DNA of 64,000 bases from Devosia riboflavina. GTDB lineage: Bacteria > Pseudomonadota > Alphaproteobacteria > Rhizobiales > Devosiaceae. Position 1 is the first letter of the stretch. The number at the start of each line of letters is the position of its first letter. Location of the stretch: the NCBI RefSeq assembly GCF_000743575.1, contig NZ_JQGC01000035.1, positions 1-64,000 on the forward strand, given 5' to 3'. This document shows, piece by piece, positions 9,894 through 18,584 of this stretch. The notes under the pieces are model-generated. The model had not been told where the DNA came from. It saw nothing but the letters and a program-made list of their open reading frames with translations, and made no database searches. A program made the translations under genes and the position numbers.

Positions 9894-10070
9894 CCGCAAA
9901 AAATTCTGCGCTCCGGCCGAATTCCGCACGGCAAATTCTGGCCGATCAGGCAGATTTCCTGTGACACTTTGCGCCGAACGGCGGGTGTCAGGATTTTTTT
10001 GCCCGTCTTTGCTTTGCCAGTCTGGCGTCATTCTAAGGTGGCCCCTGCTAGGGAAATATAAAAGCGATTG

Positions 10071-10129
10071 AATTTCAACGCCTTGCTCCAATCCCCGGCA
10101 TTGGAATATTTTGCCTCATCGTTGGAATA
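10071..10129 (+). promoter_or_regulatory. Operator-like repeats upstream of cysG
   Basis: Just before cysG lies an inverted repeat TCCAAT-N7-ATTGGA (10087-10105). A second copy of TTGGAATA begins at 10122, exactly 21 bp after the first at 10101, and a small dyad TTGAA-T-TTCAA is at 10073-10083. Spacing by two helical turns suggests a regulator binding site for the sulfur-assimilation operon. The regulator is not identifiable. Confidence 0.4.
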
Positions 10130-10137
10130 GGACTGTT

Positions 10138-11532
10138 ATGACTCGCCTCAACACATTCCCGTTGAGTTTCAAGGTCAAGGGCAAGCGCATTATGATCGTC
10201 GGCGGCACCGACGAGGCCCTGAACAAAGTCCGGTTGGTCGCAAAGACGACTGCTTCAATAGAGATTTACACAAGGCAGGTTGAGACGGATTTTTCCGGGT
10301 TCGACGTGACCGTGTTCGAACGTCCACTGACCGCTGAGGATGTGGCCGGTGTGGCGCTGGTTTTCGTGGCCGATGAGGGGCCGGACGGGCAACTTGCCAT
10401 GGCCGAGGCTCGCCGGCTGAACATTCCGCTCAATGTCGTCGACGTCCCCGCCGAATGCGATTTCTACACGCCGTCCATCGTCGATCGTGCGCCGCTGACC
10501 GTGGCGATTTCGACCGAGGGTGATGCACCGGTTCTGGCGCGGCTTGTGCGGGCACAGATCGAGGCGCTGCTGGCGCCGGGGCTTGGCAAGATCGCTGGTC
10601 TCGCCGGCAGGATGCGCCACAAGGTTGAGAGCCTGATCCACGATGGCGCTGCCCGTCGGCGCTATTATGAGGATTTGGTCACCTCCACCGCCGTGGAGCA
10701 GGCTCTGGAAGAGGGGCGCGGCGAGGCTGAGGCCGAAAAACTGCTGGCGAGCCATGCCGAGAATGGCGTGGGGCAGGGTGTTGTCTGGCTGATCGGTGCC
10801 GGTCCAGGCGCTGCCGATCTTCTTACTCTTCGCGCCCAGCGTTTGCTGCAGCAGGCCGATGTTATCGTGCATGACCAGCTCGTGCCCGCCGAAGTGGTCG
10901 AAATGGGCCGCCGCGATGCCGAGCAGATTTGCGTCGGCAAGGCCAAGGGCCATCATTCCTTCAACCAGGCGCAGATCAATACGTTGATCGTGCGACTGGC
11001 GAGCGAGGGCAAGAAGGTCGCCCGGCTGAAGTCAGGCGATCCGATGATCTTTGGGCGCGCCGGCGAGGAAATCGCCGCTCTGCGCAAGGCGGGGATCGAG
11101 TATCAGATCGTGTCCGGCGTAAGTGCCGCGCTGGCTGCGGCGGCCGATACGGCGACGCCGGTGACGCTGCGCAAAGTGTCGAGCGGGCTCGTGGTCGCGA
11201 CGGCGCATGGCGCAGATGACAGCGAACTGGCCCATTGGGCGTCTCTCGCCGAAACTGGCCTGACGCTAGCGCTCTACATGGGCAAATCGATTGCTGCCGA
11301 AACGGCGGAACGGCTCGTTGCGCTGGGCGCTGCGGCCGATCTGCCGGTGGGCATTGTCGTAAATGCAGGACGGCCGGAAAGCCGGTCCTATGCGGGTAAT
11401 TTGGGTGATCTTGCGCGTGGCGCGGTCGAGTTCGATGACGGTCCGGCCGTTATCCTGATCGGTCGGGCTGTGGCGCATGGCGATTGGGTTGAGGCCGTCG
11501 CCAGGAATGCAGAAAGTTTCAAGGTAGCATGA
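10138..11532 (+). CDS. cysG: Siroheme synthase
   Basis: A 464-residue bifunctional enzyme making siroheme, the prosthetic group of the sulfite reductase encoded downstream. The N-terminal part (KGKRIMIVGGTDEALNK) is the NAD-dependent precorrin-2 dehydrogenase/ferrochelatase. The C-terminal part, from about residue 215 (VWLIGAGPGAADLLTLRA), is the SAM-dependent uroporphyrinogen-III methyltransferase. The start at 10138 follows a GGA-containing site; an in-frame start at 10111 is less likely. It is first in the operon with DUF2849, cysI and cysH, and its stop overlaps the DUF2849 start by four bases. Confidence 0.93.
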   Translation: MTRLNTFPLSFKVKGKRIMIVGGTDEALNKVRLVAKTTASIEIYTRQVETDFSGFDVTVFERPLTAEDVAGVALVFVADEGPDGQLAMAEARRLNIPLNVVDVPAECDFYTPSIVDRAPLTVAISTEGDAPVLARLVRAQIEALLAPGLGKIAGLAGRMRHKVESLIHDGAARRRYYEDLVTSTAVEQALEEGRGEAEAEKLLASHAENGVGQGVVWLIGAGPGAADLLTLRAQRLLQQADVIVHDQLVPAEVVEMGRRDAEQICVGKAKGHHSFNQAQINTLIVRLASEGKKVARLKSGDPMIFGRAGEEIAALRKAGIEYQIVSGVSAALAAAADTATPVTLRKVSSGLVVATAHGADDSELAHWASLAETGLTLALYMGKSIAAETAERLVALGAAADLPVGIVVNAGRPESRSYAGNLGDLARGAVEFDDGPAVILIGRAVAHGDWVEAVARNAESFKVA

Positions 11533-11858
11533 GCAAGGAAATTCTCACCGGCAACGAGCTCACCTCGGGGGCGGCGGTCTATCTGTCGGCGTCAGGCGAG
11601 TGGGTGGAGCCGCTGCAGTCGGCGCGTCTCTTCTCCAAGGAAGAGGTTGCCGAGCGCGATGCTGCGCTGGCCGCGACCAAGGCCGGCGGCCGTGTCATCA
11701 GCCTTGAAATCGAAGAAGTCGACGAGGTGGACGGCCAGATAGTGCCCAAGCGTCTTCGCGAACGTATTCGTGCGGCAGGCCCCACCGCGCCGCTTACTCT
11801 CAATGGGCAGGCTTACGACCGCCAGCATCTGGGTGAGGACGGTCATGTATCGATATGA
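11529..11858 (+). CDS. DUF2849 protein of the cysteine operon
   Basis: A 109-residue acidic protein of the DUF2849 family, found between cysG and cysI in alphaproteobacteria. It starts at the ATG overlapping the cysG stop and ends 14 bases inside cysI. Its role is unknown; the conserved position and overlaps imply it works with siroheme-dependent sulfite or nitrite reduction. No motifs suggesting catalysis were seen. Confidence 0.85.
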   Translation: MSKEILTGNELTSGAAVYLSASGEWVEPLQSARLFSKEEVAERDAALAATKAGGRVISLEIEEVDEVDGQIVPKRLRERIRAAGPTAPLTLNGQAYDRQHLGEDGHVSI

Positions 11859-13503
11859 CGAATTTGACGCCGCGTTTGTCGCGGGTCGCACGGCGCAGTT
11901 CGCCGATCAGGTGAAACGCCGCCTTTCGGGCGAATTGACCGAAGACCAGTTCCGTCCGCTACGGCTGATGAACGGGCTCTACCTGCAGCTCCACGCCTAT
12001 ATGCTGCGCGTCGCCGTGCCCTATGGCACGCTGTCGAGCCGCCAGATGCGCAAGCTGGCCCATATCGCCCGCGTGTACGACCGCGGCTATGGCCATTTCA
12101 CGACGCGCCAGAACATCCAGTACAACTGGCCCAAGCTGAAGGATATTCCGGTCATTCTCGACGAGCTAGCCTCGGTCGAAATGCACGCGATCCAGACCTC
12201 GGGCAATTGCATCCGCAATGTCACGACGGACCAGTTTGCCGGCGCTGCCGCCGACGAGATCATCGATCCGCGTCCGGTCGCCGAAATCCTGCGCCAGTGG
12301 TCGAGCCTGCATCCGGAGTTCTCGTACCTGCCGCGAAAATTCAAGATCGCCATTACCGGCGCACCACATGACCGCGCGGCCATCCGCTTCCACGATATCG
12401 GGTTGCAGGCCGCGGTGAACGCTGCGGGCGATGTTGGCTGGGAAGTCTGGGTTGGCGGCGGCCTTGGCCGTACGCCGATGATCGCCAAGCTGATCAACAG
12501 TTTCGTGCCCAATGAGCACCTGCTGGCTTATCTCGAAAGCATCATGCGCGTTTACAACCGCTATGGTCGCCGGGATAACAAGTACAAGGCGCGCATCAAG
12601 ATCCTGGTGCACGAAGAAGGTCTTGAGACCATCAAGGGCCAGGTCGAAGCCGAATTTGCCGAAGTCCGTGGCGGCGTGCTCACCCTGCCGAGCGAGGAAG
12701 TCGACCGCATCAGCGCTTATTTCGCGCTGCCCGATTTTGCCCCGCAGAGCCTGACCAAGATCGACGTGGCCTATGAGTCCATTGTCGATGCTGCCTATGG
12801 CCGCTGGCTTGACAACAACATCAATGCCCATGCCCAGCCGGGCTATGCATCGGTGACGGTGTCGCTCAAGCCAGTCGGCGGTGCACCGGGCGATGCGACG
12901 GATACGCAGATGGAGGTCGTTGCCGACCTCGCTGAGAAATACTCCCATGACGAACTGCGCGTCACGCATGAGCAGAACCTCGTTCTGCCCCACGTCGCGC
13001 TGGCCGATCTTCGCGCCGTTTTCGATGCACTGGTGGCCGCCGAGCTTGCCGAAGGTAACAACAACCTCATCACCGACATGATCTGCTGCCCGGGCCTCGA
13101 TTTCTGCGCTCTGGCCAATGCTCGCTCGATCCCGATCGCCCAAGAAATTTCCAAGAAGTTTGCCGAGCCGGCGCGCCAGAAGGAAATCGGCGAGCTGAAG
13201 ATCAAGATTTCCGGCTGCATCAATGCCTGCGGGCATCACCATGTCGGCCACATCGGCATTCTGGGCGTCGAGAAGAAGGGCGGCGAGCTCTATCAGATCA
13301 CGCTGGGCGGCGACGCGACCGAGCATGCCTCGGTCGGCAAGATAATCGGGCCGGGTTTTGAGGCCGAGAACGTGCCGGGTGCCATCGAAAAGTTGGTCGA
13401 TTTCTACATCGCCCAGCGTCAGGGCACCGAAGAGACTTTCATTCAAGCCTATCGGCGTCTTGGGGAAGCGCCCTTCAAGGAGGCCCTCTATGGGACTGCC
13501 TAA
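11845..13503 (+). CDS. cysI: Siroheme sulfite/nitrite reductase hemoprotein
   Basis: A 553-residue ferredoxin-type reductase that takes sulfite to sulfide with six electrons. The siroheme/4Fe-4S cysteines are present in CCPGLDFCALANA (Cys414, 415, 420) and SGCINACGHHH (Cys458, 462). Two ferredoxin-like half domains are recognisable. The start at 11845 has GGTGAGGA upstream and overlaps DUF2849 by 14 bases. No flavoprotein subunit (cysJ) is nearby, so electrons probably come from ferredoxin; a ferredoxin-NADP reductase gene follows the operon. The neighbouring cysH favours sulfite over nitrite. Confidence 0.93.
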   Translation: MYRYDEFDAAFVAGRTAQFADQVKRRLSGELTEDQFRPLRLMNGLYLQLHAYMLRVAVPYGTLSSRQMRKLAHIARVYDRGYGHFTTRQNIQYNWPKLKDIPVILDELASVEMHAIQTSGNCIRNVTTDQFAGAAADEIIDPRPVAEILRQWSSLHPEFSYLPRKFKIAITGAPHDRAAIRFHDIGLQAAVNAAGDVGWEVWVGGGLGRTPMIAKLINSFVPNEHLLAYLESIMRVYNRYGRRDNKYKARIKILVHEEGLETIKGQVEAEFAEVRGGVLTLPSEEVDRISAYFALPDFAPQSLTKIDVAYESIVDAAYGRWLDNNINAHAQPGYASVTVSLKPVGGAPGDATDTQMEVVADLAEKYSHDELRVTHEQNLVLPHVALADLRAVFDALVAAELAEGNNNLITDMICCPGLDFCALANARSIPIAQEISKKFAEPARQKEIGELKIKISGCINACGHHHVGHIGILGVEKKGGELYQITLGGDATEHASVGKIIGPGFEAENVPGAIEKLVDFYIAQRQGTEETFIQAYRRLGEAPFKEALYGTA

Positions 13504-14764
13504 ACTCGCTCCCGCGCAGGCGGCGCACGACAAGCTGAAGGCGCTGGGCATCCTGGCGCTCAACGGCATGTTCGACGAAATGGACGCGCTGAGCGTGCTC
13601 CGTTATGCCGTCAGTGACGTGCTGCCGGGCGATCTCGCCATCGTTTCGTCCTTCGGGGCGGACTCGGCCGTGCTGCTGCATATGGTGGCGCAGGTCGATC
13701 CCAGCATGCCGGTCTATTTCCTCGAAACGGGCAAGCATTTCCGGGAAACGCTTGATTACGTCGAGACGCTGAAGAAGCAGCTTGGCCTGATCAATGTGCA
13801 CGCCATCCACCCCAATGCGGACGACGTAAAACGCTTCGATCCCAATGGCGATCTCTGGGAAACCGACCCCGATTCCTGCTGCCATATCCGCAAGACCGAG
13901 CCGCTTGAGCCCGTGACGGAGCAATATGGCGGCTGGGTGACCGGCCGCAAGCGCTACCAGACGACGGAACGCGGCGTGCTGCCGCATTTCGAGCTGACGA
14001 GCGACGATCGCATCAAGGTCAATCCGCTGGCCTATTTCTCCGATGCCGACGTCGTCGAATATCGCCAGAAGCACAACTTGCCCGAGCATCCGCTCTATGC
14101 CAAAGGCTACAAGTCCATTGGTTGCGCGCCCTGCACCTCGGTGGTTGCCGAGGGTGAGGATCCGCGTGCCGGACGGTGGCGCGGCCTCAACAAGAAGGAA
14201 TGCGGCATCCATTATGACTTCAGTGGAGCGATCGCCAATCCGATGACTGCCGCAGCCCGCCATACGCTCTGGAAAGACGGCGCCTTTATTGCCGACCCCT
14301 TCAAGGAATGGGTCGAAGGCACCGCGCCATCCGAGGCTCGCTATACGCACGTGCCATTGCCGGAATTTCTGGCCAATCGCGCAGACTATCTCGCGAGCCA
14401 GCATCCGTTTGGCCTGCTGGTATCGCCCGGCGAGAAGATCGAGGATGTCGTCGATGATCTCTCGCGGTTTGCCTCGATCGCCATCAAATTCCCTGCCTTC
14501 TCGGATGGTCGCGGCTATTCGACGGCGCGTCTGCTGGTCGAGCGGTTCAAATATACGGGTGAAATCAGGGCTGTAGGCGACGTTCTGCAGGATCAGATTC
14601 CGCATATGCGCCGCTGCGGCTTCAATGCCCTCGTCGTGACCCACGAGCCGAGCCGCCAGGCGCTGATCGAAAACCGCCTGCCGGAAATGGCACTGTTCTA
14701 TCAGCCTGTGGGCGTCACCGAAGTACCGCTTGGTACTCGCCCCTTCCTTCGCCGCGTCTCCTAG
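13490..14764 (+). CDS. cysH: APS/PAPS reductase fused to a DUF934 domain
   Basis: A single 424-residue frame. Residues 1-245 are a CysH-type reductase: SSFGADSAVLLH nucleotide loop, RKRYQT, Cys-Cys at 130-131, CAPC at 212-215 and the catalytic ECGIH at 237-241. The paired cysteines indicate the 4Fe-4S, APS-type enzyme that forms sulfite. From about residue 255 to the end the protein is DUF934-like (GRGYSTARLL, GDVLQDQIPHMRRCGFNAL), a domain usually encoded as a separate gene in cys operons. Start ATG 13490 has AAGGAGG upstream and overlaps cysI by 14 bases. No stop or start separates the two parts. Confidence 0.9.
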   Translation: MGLPKLAPAQAAHDKLKALGILALNGMFDEMDALSVLRYAVSDVLPGDLAIVSSFGADSAVLLHMVAQVDPSMPVYFLETGKHFRETLDYVETLKKQLGLINVHAIHPNADDVKRFDPNGDLWETDPDSCCHIRKTEPLEPVTEQYGGWVTGRKRYQTTERGVLPHFELTSDDRIKVNPLAYFSDADVVEYRQKHNLPEHPLYAKGYKSIGCAPCTSVVAEGEDPRAGRWRGLNKKECGIHYDFSGAIANPMTAAARHTLWKDGAFIADPFKEWVEGTAPSEARYTHVPLPEFLANRADYLASQHPFGLLVSPGEKIEDVVDDLSRFASIAIKFPAFSDGRGYSTARLLVERFKYTGEIRAVGDVLQDQIPHMRRCGFNALVVTHEPSRQALIENRLPEMALFYQPVGVTEVPLGTRPFLRRVS

Positions 14765-14875
14765 GATAAGTGGAGCGCGTTAGTCGCCTTTAATGGGCAA
14801 AGCCGGGGGCGCTGGTGACAGCGGCAGTTCCCATTCATCGAGCGGGGCAATGGGGCCCCGATGGGACCAACTTTT

Positions 14876-14896
14876 CCGGAGCCGCAGCGGCTCCGG
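14876..14896 (+). promoter_or_regulatory. Hairpin in the leader of the ferredoxin-NADP reductase gene
   Basis: CCGGAGCC and GGCTCCGG form an 8-bp stem around the loop GCAGC, 20 bp before the start codon at 14916. A GGGGCCCC palindrome lies just upstream. There is no U-tract, so it is not a standard terminator; it might protect or regulate the mRNA between cysH and the reductase gene. Confidence 0.4.
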
Positions 14897-14915
14897 TGTC
14901 GAACGGACTTTGAAA

Positions 14916-15941
14916 ATGAGCACTGAGATCACCACCGACGTTGTCGTCATCGGCGCTGGCCCCTGCGGCCTGTTCGCGGCTTTCGAACTCGGGCTCCTCG
15001 ACATCAAATGCCACTTCATCGACATTCTGGATCGTCCCGGCGGCCAGTGCGCCGAGCTTTATCCGGAAAAGCCGATCTACGACATTCCGGCTTTCCCCAT
15101 GGTCACCGGCCAGCAGTTGACCGATAACCTGATGGCTCAGATCGCGCCGTTCTCGCCCGAATTCCACTTCTCGCGCATGGTCAATTCCATCGAGAAGCTC
15201 GAAGACGGCTCGTTCAAGCTGCAGACCGATGCCGACGAGACCTTCTTCACCAAGGTCGTGGTGATCGCGGCCGGTGGCGGCTCGTTCCAGCCCAAGCGCC
15301 CACCGGTGCCTGAGATCGAGCAGTTCGAAAACAAGTCGGTCTTCTATGCCGTCCGCAAAATGGAAGATTTCCGCGGGCAGGACGTGGTCATCGTCGGCGG
15401 CGGTGACTCGGCGCTCGACTGGACGCTGAACCTGCAGCCGATCGTGCGGACCCTCACCCTCGTTCACCGTCGCGACGCCTTCAAGGCGGCTCCCGCTTCG
15501 GTTAACAAGATGAAGGAACTGGTGGCCGAGGGTAAGGTCAACTTCCAACTCGGCCAGATCGCCAAGCTCGATGGCGAAAACGGCCAGATCAACCACGTTC
15601 ACCTGACGACCGATGCTGGCGATCTCTCGATCCCCGCTACGCGCCTGCTGCCGTTCTTCGGCCTCACCATGAAGCTCGGCCCGGTGGCCGATTGGGGCCT
15701 TGAGCTGAATGACAACACCATCGTCGTCGACACCGAAAAGTTCCAGACCTCGGTCCCTGGCATCTTTGCCATCGGTGACATCAACTACTACCCCGGCAAG
15801 CTCAAGCTGATCCTCTCGGGTTTTCACGAGGCCGCGCTGATGGCTCAGGCCGCCAAGGCGATCGTCTCGCCGGGTGAGCGCGTTGTGTTCCAGTACACGA
15901 CCAGTTCCACGAAGCTGCAGAAGAAGCTGGGTGTGGCTTAG
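14916..15941 (+). CDS. Ferredoxin-NADP reductase (thioredoxin-reductase-like type)
   Basis: A 341-residue flavoprotein. The FAD motif VVVIGAGPCGLFAAFELG is at the N-terminus, the NADP motif VVIVGGGDSALDW in the middle and the second FAD motif GIFAIGDINYYPGKLKLI near the C-terminus. It lacks the CxxC redox pair of thioredoxin reductase at the usual place, which fits the YumC-type ferredoxin-NADP reductases. It is placed directly after the cys operon and could supply reduced ferredoxin to CysI, or the ferredoxin encoded next at 16113. The start is ATG 14916. Confidence 0.88.
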   Translation: MSTEITTDVVVIGAGPCGLFAAFELGLLDIKCHFIDILDRPGGQCAELYPEKPIYDIPAFPMVTGQQLTDNLMAQIAPFSPEFHFSRMVNSIEKLEDGSFKLQTDADETFFTKVVVIAAGGGSFQPKRPPVPEIEQFENKSVFYAVRKMEDFRGQDVVIVGGGDSALDWTLNLQPIVRTLTLVHRRDAFKAAPASVNKMKELVAEGKVNFQLGQIAKLDGENGQINHVHLTTDAGDLSIPATRLLPFFGLTMKLGPVADWGLELNDNTIVVDTEKFQTSVPGIFAIGDINYYPGKLKLILSGFHEAALMAQAAKAIVSPGERVVFQYTTSSTKLQKKLGVA

Positions 15942-15960
15942 GGGCCATCACAAACACGGT

Positions 15961-16030
15961 GTCATCCCCGCGAAAGCGGGGACCTCCGTTTCCGCAAGAA
16001 AACAGGGGTTCCCGCTTTCGCGGGAATGAC
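15961..16030. repeat. REP-like palindromic repeat
   Basis: GTCATCCCCGCGAAAGCGGGG followed after a short spacer by the inverted copy ending CCGCTTTCGCGGGAATGAC. Each arm is itself a hairpin and the whole is an imperfect inverted repeat. It resembles the widespread bacterial REP-type elements with GCGAAAGC loops. It sits after the reductase gene and may end transcription or stabilise the mRNA 3' end. Confidence 0.75.
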
Positions 16031-16112
16031 CCGGTGGATGGGTTGAAGCGCAGCGCCCTTGCGCCGTATGCCCGTTGGGCGCTAAGCACGCCCCGCTGTT
16101 GAGGAGCGCCCA

Positions 16113-16436
16113 ATGAAGATCACCGTTACCGACCAGGCAGGCGAAGTGCACGAGCTCGAAGGGCTCGAAGGCTGGCGTGTAATGGAAGTCATTCGCGACT
16201 GGGGCCTCAACATCAAGGCCGAATGCGGCGGCGCGCTGAGCTGCGCCACCTGCCATGTCTATGTGGATAGCGATTGGCTCGACACCGTCGGCGCGCCGAG
16301 CGACGAAGAAGAGGACATGCTGGACTCCGTCGGCGACGTGAAGTCGAACTCGCGCCTCTCCTGCCAGATACTCTGTTCCGATGATCTCGACGGCCTCAAG
16401 CTGACCCTGGCCCCGAGCGCTTCCAAGGACTTCTAG
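16113..16436 (+). CDS. [2Fe-2S] ferredoxin (adrenodoxin type)
   Basis: A 107-residue paralogue of the ferredoxin at 9142. The ligands lie in ECGGALSCATCHVYV and LSCQIL, followed by the usual acidic region EEEDMLD. It is cytoplasmic and a plausible partner for the ferredoxin-NADP reductase encoded just upstream. A hairpin of GCCGGGC and GCCCGGC at 16442-16459 follows the stop and separates it from the convergent FMN reductase gene. Confidence 0.93.
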   Translation: MKITVTDQAGEVHELEGLEGWRVMEVIRDWGLNIKAECGGALSCATCHVYVDSDWLDTVGAPSDEEEDMLDSVGDVKSNSRLSCQILCSDDLDGLKLTLAPSASKDF

Positions 16437-16465
16437 GGAAGGCCGGGCCGAAGCCCGGCACCCAT

Positions 16466-17041
16466 TCATTCTGCCGCGATTGCAGGAGCCTTTTCGAGGC
16501 CATGGCGCTCGATGAATGCGCCGAAAGACTGCACCCAGCCATTGAGGAAGGCGAGGGTCGTGTCATCCGTCACTTCGAGATCGTCGGTGATCAGGCCCGG
16601 CTTCATATTGAAGTAGACTTCGGGCTGGCCCATCACCAGCATGCCATAGACCGGCAGGACCGAGCGAAGGTGACCCTGTCCAGCGGCGGTGCCAGTGGCG
16701 CCCGGCGTCGCGCCGACAATGGCGGTCGGCATGTCTTTCCAGGAACTTTGCGCATAGGGACGCGAGGCCCAGTCGAGCGCATTCTTCAGCACGCCGGGAA
16801 ACGAGCGATTGTATTCCGGCGTCACGATCAGCGCGGCATCGGCAGCTTCGACGCGACGCTTCAGCTCGGTCACGACGGTCGGCGGGTTGGCCCAGAGGTC
16901 GTTGTTGTAATAGGGCAGGCCGGCGATATCGAGATAGTCAAACTTCAGTTTGTCCTCGGCAAGCTTTTCCAGCGTGTGGGCAAGCTTGCGATTGACCGAA
17001 TTGGCGCTCAGGCTGGCGACGAGAACAGCGACATTTTTCAT
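16466..17041 (-). CDS. NADPH-dependent FMN reductase/quinone reductase
   Basis: A 191-residue flavodoxin-fold enzyme of the ChrR/YieF type. VLVASLSANSVNRKLA is the FMN phosphate loop and VTPEYNRSFPGVLKNALDWASRP is the family signature, followed by VGATPGATG. Such enzymes reduce quinones, chromate or nitro/azo compounds with NAD(P)H in the cytoplasm. ATG 17041 matches the family N-terminus; an in-frame ATG at 17062 is possible. It is divergent from an HxlR-family regulator gene 95 bp away, which probably controls it. Confidence 0.88.
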   Translation of the reverse strand: MKNVAVLVASLSANSVNRKLAHTLEKLAEDKLKFDYLDIAGLPYYNNDLWANPPTVVTELKRRVEAADAALIVTPEYNRSFPGVLKNALDWASRPYAQSSWKDMPTAIVGATPGATGTAAGQGHLRSVLPVYGMLVMGQPEVYFNMKPGLITDDLEVTDDTTLAFLNGWVQSFGAFIERHGLEKAPAIAAE

Positions 17042-17051
17042 TGGAAGAACC

Positions 17052-17124
17052 GTGGTATCCATTGGTAACTGACGCTATATGAGTGACTGTCTTTTCCAGC
17101 GCAAGACCGCACTTTTTTGATACC
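17052..17124. promoter_or_regulatory. Candidate HxlR operator in the divergent promoter
   Basis: Between the reductase and regulator genes, GTAACTGAC (17065) and GTGACTGTC (17083) form a direct repeat with an 18-bp period. GGTATC (17054) and GATACC (17119) form an outer inverted pair. Autoregulated HxlR proteins usually bind such sites between themselves and their target. The exact operator is inferred. Confidence 0.4.
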
Positions 17125-17136
17125 TGAGGCACCAAA

Positions 17137-17562
17137 ATGAAACCGATCCACCACGAAATCACCAATGATTGCAGGCCGGTGGGCGAAATCCTCAACCAGA
17201 TCGGCGGCAAGTGGACTGTGCTCATCATCAATGTGCTGAGCGGCGGGCCGATGCGGTTTTCCGAGATCAAGCGGCAGATCGGCGGCATCAGCCAGAAGGT
17301 GCTGACGGCGACACTGCGCGATCTCGAAATGGATGGTTTTCTGACGCGCACGGTGACGCCGTCGATTCCGCCGCATGTCGACTATGAGCTGACCGAACTG
17401 GGGCAAGATCTGCAGGGACCTCTGCACGTGCTGGGGCAATGGGCCCTCAACAATCGTCCCAAGGTTCTGGAAGCCCGTGGCCGGTATTTTGCCGCGCACC
17501 CCGACGCAGTGCCGCAGCGCAAGCCACGGCTCGCGCCGTCACCTCGTGCCGCCGCCGAATAG
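17137..17562 (+). CDS. HxlR-family transcriptional regulator
   Basis: A 141-residue winged-helix protein with the HxlR signature GGKWTVLIINVLSGGPMRFSE and a recognition-helix region QKVLTATLRDLEMDGF. A single Cys near the N-terminus (NDCRPVGEIL) sits where redox-sensing HxlR proteins such as YodB/HypR carry their sensor Cys, so it may sense quinones or electrophiles. Being divergent from a quinone/FMN reductase gene supports this. The C-terminal tail is proline-, alanine- and arginine-rich. Confidence 0.9.
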   Translation: MKPIHHEITNDCRPVGEILNQIGGKWTVLIINVLSGGPMRFSEIKRQIGGISQKVLTATLRDLEMDGFLTRTVTPSIPPHVDYELTELGQDLQGPLHVLGQWALNNRPKVLEARGRYFAAHPDAVPQRKPRLAPSPRAAAE

Positions 17563-17567
17563 CGCTT

Positions 17568-18584
17568 TTAGGCGGTCTTGCCGGCGTCCTGCGTGACCTT
17601 GACCAGTTCGGGAATAAAATCCCGAACCATGGGTTGCGGCTGGGTGTCGAAGGGCAGGGGGCGTACTACTCGCATGGCGGCAATGCCGACCCGAACGGTC
17701 ATCAACCCATTGACCACACCTTCGCCCAGCCGGGCCGAGAGCTTTGCAGCGAGCCCTTGGCCGACCAACTGCTCGACAATGCCGTCGGTCAGCACCAGAC
17801 CGCCGGTGACGGCCAGATGAGACAGGATCGCGCCTGCCAGCCGCCAGAAGCCGAAGAAGCCTGGGCGGGCGCCGTATAGAGCTGCAATAGCGCCGGCGAG
17901 CCGGACGCTTTCATAGATCACGAAGGCCACATCGATCAACGCCCGCGGCGATACCGCCGTCACCAGCGCCACGCGCCGAGCCGACGACGCCGTCAGCGCT
18001 TTGGCACGCGCGTCGAGCGGGGCCATCAGGCTGCGTTCGGCGAGGGTGACGATTTCGGTGCCATCGAAGAGATGCGGCAGATTGGTTTTCACCACCTCAC
18101 GGCTCCGCGCCATGTCGGGGCGATCGGCATAGATGCCTTCGAGGCGTTCGACGACGTGTCGAGCCAGCTTCTGATCGTCCTCGCTGCGGGCCCGCGCCGC
18201 ATCGGCCTTGAGCGCATCAAGTGTCCGCAGGCGGCGCAAGGCGAAGATTTCTCGGGCCACCAGCGCCAGAGCGGCGACGACAAAGGCGCCGAGCACACCG
18301 AGGCCAGCCCAGCCGAGCCACTCATAGCGCGCAAAGAGATCACGGATCAGCCGGTCGGCGGCGAGTGCCAATCCAGCAGAAACCAGAATTCCGCCCGCCG
18401 CCCAGGCGATCCGCCCTATCCAGCCCATGCGCCGTGGCGGCGGGCCGACCAAGTCGGGTTCCAGTTCGGGCTCGAACGAGGTTTCGACGATTTCGGCTTC
18501 AGCAGGCGCAAACGCGCGGGGAATGCGGACAGGCGTCGCGGTCTCGGTCTGCGTCTGGGTGGGGCGGGCGATGGGACGCTTCAT
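17568..18584 (-). CDS. ycjF: YcjF-family (TIGR01620/UPF0283) membrane protein
   Basis: A 338-residue inner-membrane protein. After a polar, Pro/Thr-rich N-terminus there are two membrane segments (about residues 58-80 and 92-112), then a cytoplasmic helical region and the conserved C-terminal DUF697-like part (LTDGIVEQLVGQGLAAKLSARLGEGVVNGLMTVRVG). It overlaps the upstream ycjX gene by four bases, the arrangement seen across proteobacteria. The pair is linked to envelope stress in enterobacteria, but the molecular role is unknown. Confidence 0.85.
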   Translation of the reverse strand: MKRPIARPTQTQTETATPVRIPRAFAPAEAEIVETSFEPELEPDLVGPPPRRMGWIGRIAWAAGGILVSAGLALAADRLIRDLFARYEWLGWAGLGVLGAFVVAALALVAREIFALRRLRTLDALKADAARARSEDDQKLARHVVERLEGIYADRPDMARSREVVKTNLPHLFDGTEIVTLAERSLMAPLDARAKALTASSARRVALVTAVSPRALIDVAFVIYESVRLAGAIAALYGARPGFFGFWRLAGAILSHLAVTGGLVLTDGIVEQLVGQGLAAKLSARLGEGVVNGLMTVRVGIAAMRVVRPLPFDTQPQPMVRDFIPELVKVTQDAGKTA

